Shown here piece after piece: positions 1-8,700 of a stretch of DNA of 12,391 bases. A model generated the notes under the pieces. That model ran no database searches, was not told the DNA's origin, and saw only the letters and a list, made by a program, of their open reading frames with translations. The position numbers and the translations under genes are program-made. Where the stretch lies: contig JALLAZ010000424.1 of the NCBI GenBank assembly GCA_036939755.1, positions 1 through 12,391 on the forward strand, in the 5' to 3' direction. Position 1 is the stretch's first letter. Every line of letters begins with the position of its first letter. The DNA is from Stephanodiscus triporus. Lineage: Eukaryota > Bacillariophyta > Thalassiosirophyceae > Thalassiosirales > Thalassiosiraceae.

Positions 1-327
1 AAACTTGTCTAGGTAGTGAATAATGATACCTAATTTCTTAAGTTGTTGTTGTTGATGGTGGTGGTGGCTGGCACTTTCCTCGGTCTGTGATTTTTTCGGG
101 GGGCGACATGATTTTTTCGCGGGCAACTTTTTTCAGGAGTTGTCTCAGCTCTCAGCAAGCTGACACAAGCGTTCAGAATTTCACCCACACAAGAAAACAC
201 AGAACAATGACTCCTGTGAAGGCGCAGCGCATGCCACGCTGATGACTTCCTATTTACTCTCCTCCTCCAGTTATATTAATACATAGTCATAGAGAACTAG
301 AATCTACTTGAATCTACTTGAATCAAG
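1..327. other. Upstream region of the CoA-transferase gene, with short tandem repeats
   Basis: I see no convincing gene here. The region holds GTT and GGT trinucleotide-rich sequence near 43-70, a tandem pair of about 21 bp (88-108 and 109-129) sharing TGATTTTTTCG, and an exact 10-bp tandem duplication at 301-310 and 311-320 just before the start codon. An AT-rich stretch near 268-285 could belong to the core promoter, but no TATA box can be assigned with confidence. It probably contains the promoter and 5' UTR of the downstream gene. Confidence 0.5.
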
Positions 328-2209
328 ATGATGAGCCTCCCGAGGAGCTACAGCAACCTCTTGCGTCGCTCCGGACGAGGTTGCGCAAAATCTACAATAT
401 CTTCCGCGGTAGTTCTGAACGTCATCCCGCCATCAGTCCGACCTTTGCGGCAGCTGGCACTGTCAAGCGCGTCGAATCTTGCTCCATGGGGCTCTCCAGC
501 TCCGTGCGCTATTGACACTTACTTGACAACTAGGCGGCTCATTCACCGTCATCAAGAAACACCGACATCGAAACTTTGCCCCGACGCAAAAACCGCATTG
601 GCGCTTTCGGGGCTAAAGACCGGCGACACAGTTGCCGTGGGTGGATTCGGAAACGGGGGAATTCCCGAGACGCTGCTGAATTCATTGTCTTCTCATATTG
701 GTGGGCCGTCGAACTTGACAGTGGTAAGTTTAACTGCCGGCGTGGATTCCTTCGGATTGGGCAGGCTGTTCGAAGCAGGGAAAGTGAAGCGCATGATAAG
801 CTCGTATGTAGGAGAGAATAAGGTGAGCTTGGCTGCTCAATTGATTATCCTATTTAAGCTCTCAACGCCTGCGAATTCATTCGCTGACGCAAATATTATT
901 CAATATAACTCCTGCTACTTTAGAACTTTGAGCGCATGTTTTTCAGTGGACAACTGGAGGTAGAATTGGTGCCACAGGGTACGATTGCTGCTAGATTGCG
1001 CGCGGCTGGAAATGGAATGCCTGCTATTTTCACTCCGGCGGGAGCAGGGACGTTGTATGCCAACGGAGGGATTCCTCTCAAATATGCACCCGATGGCTCT
1101 GTGGCGGTGTTCAGTGAACCGAGACCAACACAGATATTCGATGGAAAAGAATATGTCATGGAATATGCACTGCGGCCTGAGGTCAGCCTTGTCAAGGCAT
1201 GGAAGGCTGACACACGTGGCAATTTGATCTTTAGAGGGACATCTCAAAATGCCAACCCTGACTGTGCTGTTGCAGGAAAAGTGGTGTTGGTAAGTGTTGT
1301 TTCGACTGCTTGTCAACAATTACCTGGTGCATCAAGTCAACTGCAACTTAATGTTGTGTCTGATGAACGCAGGCCGAAGCTGAAACGATTGTCGAAGCCG
1401 GTGAGCTGGATCCTGATGAAATTCACCTCTCTGGTGTGTATGTAGATTATCTGATACAGGCGGAAGACAACGAGAAGAGAATCGAGCGGCTACGGCAAAC
1501 AGTCGCTGGCCAAGTGGCTGATATTTCGGGACCTCGAGGTAGGATTGTCAAACGGGCAGCGAAAGAATTCAAAGATGGCATGTACGTGAATTTAGGGATA
1601 GGTATACCCACAATGGCATCATCCTTTATACCGCATGGAGTTCGCATCGAACTGCAGGCGGAAAATGGTTTGATGGGGTTGGGACCTTACCCAGATCCAG
1701 CCATTGGCCAACAAGGTGATGCAGATTTCATAAATGCAGGCAAGGAGACAGTCACCGCAATCCGGGGTGCAAGCTCCTTCTGCAGCTCGGAAAGTTTCTC
1801 GATGATACGAGGCGGCCACATAGATCTAACCATCCTCGGCGGAATGCAATGTTCTAGTTCCGGAGATCTTGCCAGTTTCTTCATCCCGGGTGTACTGCTC
1901 AAGGGAATGGGAGGGGCGATGGATTTGGTGAGCTCTCCGAGCACAGTAATCGTAACCATGGAACACACTGCGAAAGACGGCTCGCCAAAGATATTGAAGG
2001 AGTGCACTCTGCCTCTCACTGGCAAAGCAGTCGTGGATAGAATTATCACTGACATGTGCGTGTTTGACTGTGACAAGAAAGGCTTAAAGAGTGGAGGCTT
2101 GACCCTCATCGAGATTGCCCCTGGAACAACAGTAGATGATGTTCGAGCGGCAACTGGCTGTTCCTTTGATGTAGTAGATGGTCAAATCCCAGTGATGGAA
2201 GAGCCGTAG
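328..2209 (+). CDS. OXCT1: Succinyl-CoA:3-ketoacid CoA-transferase (SCOT), mitochondrial, three exons
   Basis: Exons are 328-822, 924-1289 and 1373-2209, giving 565 residues. Introns of 101 and 83 bp have GTGAGC..TAG and GTAAGT..CAG ends, both phase 0, and splicing restores the family alignment (GENK-NFER; VVL-AEAETIVE). The family moves CoA from succinyl-CoA to acetoacetate in mitochondrial ketone-body and leucine catabolism. Residues 105-114 carry GGFG..GIPE, followed by the AGVD.FGLG and SSYVGEN signatures. The beta-type half has NLGIGIP near 360 and QAENG with the expected catalytic glutamate at about 384, then GMGGAMDLV and TMEH. Both halves lie on one chain, as in eukaryotic SCOT. The N-terminal 75 or so residues are Arg/Ser-rich, lack acidic residues until D63 and have no hydrophobic signal peptide, which suits a mitochondrial presequence. 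The protein is longer than the roughly 520 residues of animal SCOT, mainly because of this leader. ATG at 331 is an alternative start. Confidence 0.93.
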
Positions 2210-2670
2210 ATTGAATGTACAACGTGCTTTGTATGATAGGTCAAAATGCTAAATAAAATAAGACATGCTATAACATTCGTTGAGAACTTGTGCAGCACAT
2301 GCCGCCTTCGTGGAGTTGCTTCCGGCGACCCATCGTTATTCTGGACGGGCTGGCGTGATACTTTGTTATTTTCGAATTATATATCGAAGACGTAAAAAGA
2401 GAGGAGTATGGCGCCATATTACTTATGGTAGCACTGACATGCCACGCCTCTAACATTGAGATAGGTATTAACTCTCCAGTCCAGATCAACGAGAAGATGC
2501 GTCACAGAAAATGTCTTAGTACTTCTACCATACTCGAGCTTCTTCCTCTCATCTTCTAGTTAAATGACAATCATTCATCAATGTATCGTATAATATATGA
2601 TTACACCAGCGGTGCTCTAACCTCCGAATTTCCATAACCCCCCAATCCCCCAACATCACGCCTTTTCGGC
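2210..2670. other. Convergent intergenic region
   Basis: These 461 bp separate the 3' ends of two converging genes. Apart from the AATAAA at 2252 I see no conserved coding signal. Short open frames on both strands lack recognisable motifs. It is presumably the two 3' UTRs and spacer. Confidence 0.5.
2252..2257 (+). terminator. Candidate polyadenylation signal of the CoA-transferase gene
   Basis: A canonical AATAAA hexamer lies 43 bp after the stop codon, in AT-rich sequence. Its position suits a short 3' UTR. The call rests on motif and position only. Confidence 0.4.
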
Positions 2671-3672
2671 CTACATCGTGTTCGGCGCCGTCAAATCCAC
2701 GTCGTCCTCGTCCTCGTAAAAATACTGCTGCGGGAGGGGGATTACGTACCGACTCGGGACCCTCCTGTGCGGGGTCTTGCCGCTCTCCTGATCCTCGTCG
2801 TCCTCGAACTTCAGTATCACCTCCTTGACGCGCGGCTTGTGCGCGTTGCCGACCCCCCCGGAAACGAGGTCGGCGGACGTGCCGGACGTCCAGGTCGGCT
2901 GCTTCGACACGATCGCGCGGTAGAAGCTCGTGGTCTCGGGGAAGATGGCCATCACCCTCGCCCCCTTCTCGAACCACCCCTCCGTGCCCGTGCTCAGACG
3001 CATGACGTGATTCCAAGGCAGGCGTATCAGCTTCGAGGTGTCGTCCTCGTCCTGGACGTCGTACGTCTCGCTGTCGGGGTAGAACCGCAGCACGTACGCG
3101 AGTATCCACGATCCGTTCTCGTCGGTCCGGGTCACCTTCGCGGCCACCTGATCGCCCTGGTTGGCCGCGAACTTGCGACGCTTCCACTTGCGTCGGGCGG
3201 GGGAGAGGGCCTGGCCGTCGAAGTGCGTCGTGGAACGAACGTAGTCCGCCAGGAGCTGGTCGGCCGCCGCGGAGAGGGCCTTCGTCCCGCCGTGGCCGCC
3301 GGAGGAGGAGGAGGAGGACGACGACGACGACGACGACGACGAGGACGTCCCGCCGCAGCCCCCGCCGGCGAGATTGGCAGGCAGGGGTGGAGGCTTCGGA
3401 TCGTCCTTCCCCCCCGCCTCGAGGCGTGCGAGGAATCCCCCGACGGCCTGCTCCTCGTTGATGTCGACGGACTCGAAATGCTGGGCGACGGCCACGCCCA
3501 ATTCGCTCGGCGGCGCCTCGGCGGATATGGGTATGCCGTAGTGGCCGATGTAGGAGAGTTGGGTGCTAACCGAGAGCGTTCTGAAGTCCACGCTCACGCC
3601 GCGGGGGTACCGCTGCGAGTATTTGCGGCTGGTCTTGCCTTTGGAGTTGGGGACTGGGACGGACTTGGCCAT
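2671..3672 (-). CDS. SGF29: SGF29-type double-Tudor protein with N-terminal SAP30-like region
   Basis: A single exon of 333 residues, starting at the first ATG of the frame (3670-3672). Residues about 172-316 match the SGF29 C-terminal tandem Tudor domain: a GDQVAAKV start, W..AYVLRF, YDVQDEDD, then VMAIFPETTSFYRAIV, a KFEDDED segment and VPSRYVIPLP. In SAGA and related complexes this domain binds histone H3 methylated on lysine 4, using aromatic residues such as those in the FYRA segment. Residues about 28-84 resemble the Sin3-binding region of SAP30 (VDF.TLSV.TQLSYIGHYGIP, then ELG.AV..HF.S..INE). The usual SGF29 N-terminal coiled coil is not evident. Between the two lie a 15-serine run and a basic stretch (RRKWKRRK) that could be a nuclear signal. 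The C terminus is acidic. The Tudor assignment is firm; the SAP30-like assignment is by pattern only. Confidence 0.85.
   Translation of the reverse strand: MAKSVPVPNSKGKTSRKYSQRYPRGVSVDFRTLSVSTQLSYIGHYGIPISAEAPPSELGVAVAQHFESVDINEEQAVGGFLARLEAGGKDDPKPPPLPANLAGGGCGGTSSSSSSSSSSSSSSSGGHGGTKALSAAADQLLADYVRSTTHFDGQALSPARRKWKRRKFAANQGDQVAAKVTRTDENGSWILAYVLRFYPDSETYDVQDEDDTSKLIRLPWNHVMRLSTGTEGWFEKGARVMAIFPETTSFYRAIVSKQPTWTSGTSADLVSGGVGNAHKPRVKEVILKFEDDEDQESGKTPHRRVPSRYVIPLPQQYFYEDEDDVDLTAPNTM
3301..3345 (-). repeat. Serine-codon microsatellite (15 serine codons)
   Basis: Fifteen consecutive serine codons in the SGF29-type gene: one TCC, eight TCG and six TCC in that order, lying between the SAP30-like and Tudor parts. 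The purity of the repeat suggests recent slippage and possible length differences between alleles. Confidence 0.9.
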
Positions 3673-4011
3673 GATCGTTTCCAATGGGTGTCTGTCTACC
3701 TATCGTAGGGATGTTACGATGTTTGTAGAGTAGAGTATCTACGTAGAGTACATACGTATTGGGTGGGGGCTGCGAGTAGTAGAGTATCTAAGTACTACTC
3801 TAAGTACGAAGAAAGTAGGTTTAGAGAAAAGCACTCTTAGGACCTTAGAGTTGTTCCCTTCGTTGCGGAGCACACCGGAATTTCCCTCGCCATTCAATGC
3901 CTCTTGTATTTCGCCTGTCATTGCCAACGATAGACATACCCTCTCACGTGGTATGGTAGTTTTGCCGACACCCTCCTTGCATGAAACTTTCTTGCTGCAA
4001 TCTTAAGCACC
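3673..4011. promoter_or_regulatory. Divergent promoter region between the SGF29-type and Rab18 genes
   Basis: The two start codons face away from each other across 339 bp, so this must hold both promoters. A 13-bp exact direct repeat, AGTAGAGTATCTA, occurs at 3729-3741 and 3778-3790. An 8-bp inverted repeat, GAGTAGTA/TACTACTC, lies at 3774-3781 and 3793-3800. No TATA box is evident. Whether the repeats are regulatory is unknown. Confidence 0.5.
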
Positions 4012-4878
4012 ATGTCTTCAACACCTAAAGGATCGCAATCGTTTCCATATGATCATCTGTTCAAACTTCTCATGATCGGCGACGCTGCCGTTGGAAAGGT
4101 GAGTATGGTGGCCTCGCGCTGCGTCGCGTTGCGTTGATGGAGATGATTGTATGATTCAGCGGTCCGCAAACATCCTCCCGACGTGAATTCACAACGGCCG
4201 ATCCCCCCATATGGCCGCCCCTCGTTTCCCCATTCCTCGCCCACCGCATGCAATCGGATGCGCCTCACGTCGCAGTCGTCCATGCTCATCCGCTTCACGG
4301 ACGACGCATTCGACGAACACATCCAATCGACCATCGGCGTCGACTTCAAGGTCAAGCACCTAGAGCTCAACAACAAACGAATCAAACTCACCGTGTGGGA
4401 CACAGCCGGCCAGGAACGATTCCGCACCCTGACCTCGTCGTACTACAGGGGGGCGCAGGGGGTGGTCATGGTGTACGACGTAACGCGCCGCGATTCGTTC
4501 GATAATTTGGAGCACTGGCTGAAGGAGGTTAAGTTGTACAGTCCGAACAATGGCGAGGGGGTGGTGAAGCTCCTGGTGGGGAATAAAATCGATCTGCCGG
4601 ACAGCGGCGATGGAGAGTACGAAAGGCAAGTGGACAGACACGAGGCGGAGGAGTGGGCTAGGAATCAGGGGATGCTGTTCCTAGAGGCTAGTGCGAAGAC
4701 GAGGACGGGCGTGCAAGAATCTTTCATGGAGGTGGTGCACAAGATATTGGAGGATCCGGATTTATTGCTGAACACTGTCCCTGGAAAGCCAAAGGCGGTC
4801 AATTTGGCGAAGGGCGGGGGGGTGGGCGGTGCCAAGGGCATGGACCTTGATGATGGCGAAGGGGGTTACTGTTGTTGA
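4012..4878 (+). CDS. RAB18: Rab18/RabC-family small GTPase, two exons
   Basis: Exons are 4012-4098 and 4276-4878, giving 229 residues. The 177-bp intron (GTGAGT..CAG, phase 0) falls inside the P-loop, between K29 and S30. GTP-binding motifs are complete: GDAAVGKSS (23-31), switch I T48, WDTAGQE (70-76), NKID (132-135) and SAK (168-170). RFTDDAFDEH, IGVDFKVK, LTSSYYRGAQG and VYDVTRRDSFDNL are the Rab18/plant RabC signature. The C terminus ends GGYCC, a double-cysteine site for geranylgeranylation. Rab18 proteins act in ER and lipid-droplet membrane traffic; that role here is inferred from the family. The two alanines in the P-loop, where most Rabs have Ser-Gly or Ser-Ala, are slightly unusual. 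ATG 4012 is chosen because it opens the only frame leading to the P-loop. Confidence 0.95.
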
Positions 4879-5090
4879 ACTTGTCAGCGTGATGAGTCTC
4901 GATGCCATCTCAATCGTCGTTCGCGGACTTGAAATAATATGGAAAAATGATTATTAAAGAATGGTCGATACGTTGAAGTACTAAGGCACGCACACCCAAG
5001 TGACTGGTTGGCTACTATGTAGAAAAAAATGTTGCTTACAACCCATATTAGGATATGATGTACAATAACAGAACATTATTCATCATCTGT

Positions 5091-5285
5091 TCATATGTAA
5101 GTTAACACCCAGAGGTTCTGCAGCTTTCTGAGCTTCCGGGAATCGACTTTTGCTTCACTCATGTTTGCTCTAGTTCGGCCGATGTGCTTCCTGCGCTTCC
5201 CGACCTTGGCCGCTTCGCTCATTTTCTCGCCAGTCTTGCCGGTGTGTTTCAGGCGCTTGTCGCAATCTCTCTGCTCGGCCGTCAT
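5091..5285 (-). pseudogene. Decayed NUMOD3-like repeat coding fragment
   Basis: The minus strand encodes 64 residues containing two related units of about 20 residues, KRLKHTGKTGEKMSEAAK and KRRKHIGRTRANMSEAK, then a degenerate third (SRKLRKLQNL). The G.T...MSEA pattern resembles the NUMOD3 motif, a DNA-binding module found in tandem in homing endonucleases and in many proteins of unknown role. The same frame runs upstream on the minus strand to about 5480 but is broken by a TGA just before this segment (near 5303), and no complete gene can be built. It could instead be a small unrecognised gene or part of an exon. The family match is from memory of the motif pattern and is weak. Confidence 0.35.
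5152..5271 (-). repeat. Imperfect 60-bp tandem repeat, two units
   Basis: Units beginning GCTTCACTCATGTT (5152) and GCTTCGCTCATTTT (5212) on the plus strand are 60 bp apart and match along most of their length. They encode the two NUMOD3-like units on the minus strand. Keeping the protein motif while the DNA has diverged suggests coding origin. Confidence 0.6.
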
Positions 5286-5757
5286 CGATCCAATCTGCCT
5301 TCATCTTCTCGGTCGTATTAGAACATCGAGCGTAGCAATTCTGCCTTCATCACGAGTGGCCATCGTCGTGAATTGATCTTTTAGCATTTCTGCAAAAGGA
5401 GTGGTGGCGTGGGGGGGCGCATATTCCGTCGGAACCACGAACGAATTGATAGAAAATATACTCCCAAGCGTGGTGTAAGTAGAAAAGATTGATTGGAATC
5501 TGTAAAAGTTCCTTCGTCAGAGGCAGGATAGCCTCGCTGAGGATCTGTATGCTATTTGAACGTTGGTTGCCTTCTGAGAGGCGTTATGCCCGTTCAAGCG
5601 AAAATCGAAAGCATACGATATGAAAGTTTGAATTGTGAATATGGCGTGGAAGTAAGCATCGTTGAGCTGGTTGGAGAGAAAGGTAAACTGTGTCTCTCAA
5701 TCATATTGATCATAAACATTTTTGTAGTAAGCATTTTCGATATAACTATCTCAGAGG

Positions 5758-8700
5758 TTAACTATCCATAGTGTGCTTTCTTTTACGGGGCGATTTCCTT
5801 CTTCGCAATTCCTCTGACCTTACCTCCTCTTTGAGCGCTTCAATCTCCCGCACGGCAATACGGGCCTCGTTTCTTTCCTGCTTGCTTATGCTCTTGACTA
5901 TGTCTCCTGATGTGACGCAAAAGGCACAACTCCAATCACATTCGGGTACTTGCACTAGCTTGGGACGGGTGCAGCCCAAATGAAACACAAGGTTGCACGT
6001 GGAACAACAGAGGAGCTCTCCAGGCTTCCCACATGTCTCGCACAAATCATTGTGATGTATCTCATCGGCAGCTTCCGTAACCGTGTTCCTTTTCTCCTCC
6101 AACTCAGCAAGCCTTCGGAGGTCAGCCATGCTAAGGTCCTCGAAGTCATCATCTTCAGGATAGTGGCATCGACGGTCTTTGTCGTTGTCTGTTCAATAAA
6201 AAAGGTGATAAAATAACTTGCTTATCAGATCTGAAGGTAGAGAACAGTGGCGAGGAAAGTGGAAAGGGATCAACAGGGAAGAAAGAAAAACGTACCTGTA
6301 TTTACAATCTTTACAACCACACCATCGAACCATTTGCCATCAAACTCCTTTTTGAACTGGTAACCCACAGACCCGAACGAATCCATTGATTTGGATTCCA
6401 GTCGTGCACAACTCTCGAGTTCGGCAATGCACAGATCCTCGATGTGGCCATTAGCAGCATAAAAACACTTTCTATCTTTGTCTGAAAGGGTGCAGTAGGG
6501 GAGGAACACGACATAGCCCACAAATAAGATAAAGAAGAAGAAATGCACAGACATGAACGATGTGTCACTCACCAGTGTCAGATAAAATATCAACTACCTC
6601 GCCTTCAAACCAGCCCAGATCCGTCCCACTTTCATCGATGAAGTTTTTGCGGAACTTATATCCGACTCCGAAGTCCCCGTCTTTAACATTACGGTAGACC
6701 TTGTCGGAGCTAGATTCAGTGTCAGAGCTAGAAAATACTTGTTCGATTTCTTGGGCTTTCGCCTTGGCTTCTTTCACACTCCGGAAGCGTTGGCCCGTAG
6801 GGGAAAAGTAATTCCATCCTGGGCCAGTTGCAGGAATGTCCTTGGTGATTCTAGACGTTCTCACTTCTACATCAGCTGCAACGAGAGCGAGAGAGGGTGT
6901 TGTGGGGGTAGTCAGAGCCTTAATTGCTTCATCCTTCTGTTCGTGTTCTTCAACACCACGTCGTGGACTCGTACGAGAGGTTGTTTCAGCGCACATAACG
7001 GGTGAGGTCTTAGCATTTACTGCATCGGACTTTTTCATGGGATAATACGCCGCTTTCCATTCATCGAGGGTGAATACTGCCTTATCTGTATTTTGATTCT
7101 TGCTGGACTTGCCTTCATCTTCGACTTTTGCTCTCTTGCTGTATTTTCTCTTCCCATTGTCAACCTGGCATGCTTGGAAAGGAGCAAATGCAGCCTTGCG
7201 CATTAACATGACGTTTTTCTTTGCTTGTTCAGGAGTAGGATCGTCGTCCTTGAAGGCGCCAAAGCAATCGCGGGCCAATTCATATGCAACCGCGGCATCT
7301 ATCTTGGTTTCAAAAACTCCGATGTAACGAGATTTTCCAGCATAGTATAGTTGGACTTGCTGTAAAAAATGTGGAAATATTGACGACAGATGAGTGTGAG
7401 TGCTCTTTCGTGGACATGAGATAAATAAACAAAAATGATACTACACTTACCCATTTGCCAGACGGTCTAACAGTAATGCCGCGTGGCAATGCCTCTGCCA
7501 ATGTCTTGGCTTTTTCGTAAATATCAGAACCGAATTTACGCTTCCGGCTCTCCTCTGGAACATTCTCCGTGACTACTTCTCTGGTGGTGTTTTCGGGCTT
7601 GCTCACTTTTGGTAGGTTCTTGGGTCGAACACATTTGACGTCCTGTTTGGAAGATTTTGCCTTGGCATTCAAATCAGCTTCGACTTTGACTTTGGTAACA
7701 TGTGACCTCTTTAAATCGGACAAGGCTTGGACAACATTTGCTCTCCTTGACTTGTCTTCTGCCGCAATCTTTTTCCGATCAATTTGCTTGGATTCTTCCA
7801 CCCTGCTGCTCCTGTATGAATCTCTAGAAAAGGCAGCCTTGCGCATCACATCAAGGTTACGCTTTATCTGCTCTGGACTTGGATCGGCTTCTTTGAATGA
7901 GCTCATGCAATCTCGTGCGATTTCGTACGCCAACGAGGCCTCCTCTTTTGAATCGAAAAGTCCTATGTAGCGAGAGTTTCCAGCGTAATAGAGCTGAACT
8001 TGCTGTAGGTATCATGTTGTTCAACAGAAATGGTTGTGAGATAAGATTACACAGAGGAACACAAGGAAACGGGCTGTTGCCAACTCACCCATTTACCAGA
8101 GGGACGGACTGTTACACCGCGTTCTACACTGGTTGGGGCGGTGAATATTCGTGGCTTTCTAGTGACATCATCTTCGTTATTGTCTTCCTCACCACTATTA
8201 TCACTGTCCATGTCCTCAACTTCATCTGCACTTGCTTCGTCTTCACTCTCCTCATCTTCAATTTCTCTGGCTAAATTCTCAATTGTAGGAGTGGATCTAA
8301 TCTTCAGACCATACTTCACACCACGTGCCTTGGCGTCGAGCTCGGCCCTTATGTTGGCAAGCTCCGCCCTCATTCTTTCCTCCTCACTCCTATGGTTTCC
8401 ACCAGGCTTCCTCTGTCCACTCCGGTTGACAGCCTTGTTTTGTTCCAACGGAATGGCATCCACCTCCATTGCAGATGGTTTCTCATCGAGCTTTCTCTTC
8501 CTTATCAGGCAACGCCGATGGAAGCACCTTCTCCTTGATTTGTTGGGGCCCCCAAACTTTGGCTTGTCAATACACGCCCTGCACTTGCCGCAATCGACAC
8601 GTTGGCAATTCGCACAGGTGCCGCAGTTCAGTCCTCTGACCCTCTTAGTTGTAGGTAGACTACTTTTCACTTCTTCTGCTTCTTCTGATTCTTCTCTCTC

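Larger units (their letters stand above)
4879..5757. other. Gene-poor interval between the Rab18 gene and the large chromatin gene
   Basis: These 879 bp separate two converging genes, so they hold both 3' UTRs. The only structure I can support is the 60-bp imperfect repeat near 5152-5271 and its surrounding minus-strand open frame. Other short open frames on both strands are interrupted by stops and show no known motifs. Confidence 0.5.

Noticed and set aside
328..520. Plastid targeting of the CoA-transferase through an ASAFAP-like motif (ASNLAP near residues 48-53)
   Set aside because: Diatom plastid proteins need a hydrophobic signal peptide before this motif and an aromatic residue at the cleavage site. 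Neither is present, and the Arg-rich leader fits mitochondria.
2767..3708. Plus-strand open frame of 313 codons opposite the SGF29-type gene
   Set aside because: It is an antisense shadow of a GC-rich coding region; the translation is Arg/Gly/Val-rich without motifs, whereas the minus frame gives a clear SGF29 domain.
3739..3927. Minus-strand open frame of 62 codons in the divergent promoter
   Set aside because: No recognisable motif, atypical composition, and it overlaps the repeats between two facing promoters.
5370..5590. Minus-strand open stretch with an aromatic-rich translation upstream of the NUMOD3-like relic
   Set aside because: About 70 codons between stops without a good start codon or known motif; cannot be told from chance.
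5758..8002. Treating the AP2-Tudor-PHD part as a separate gene from the homeobox-CXXC part
   Set aside because: The first AP2-like domain is completed only by joining exon 2 (GVTVRPSGKW) to exon 3 (QVQLYYAG) with good splice sites, and no start codon context or promoter gap lies between.
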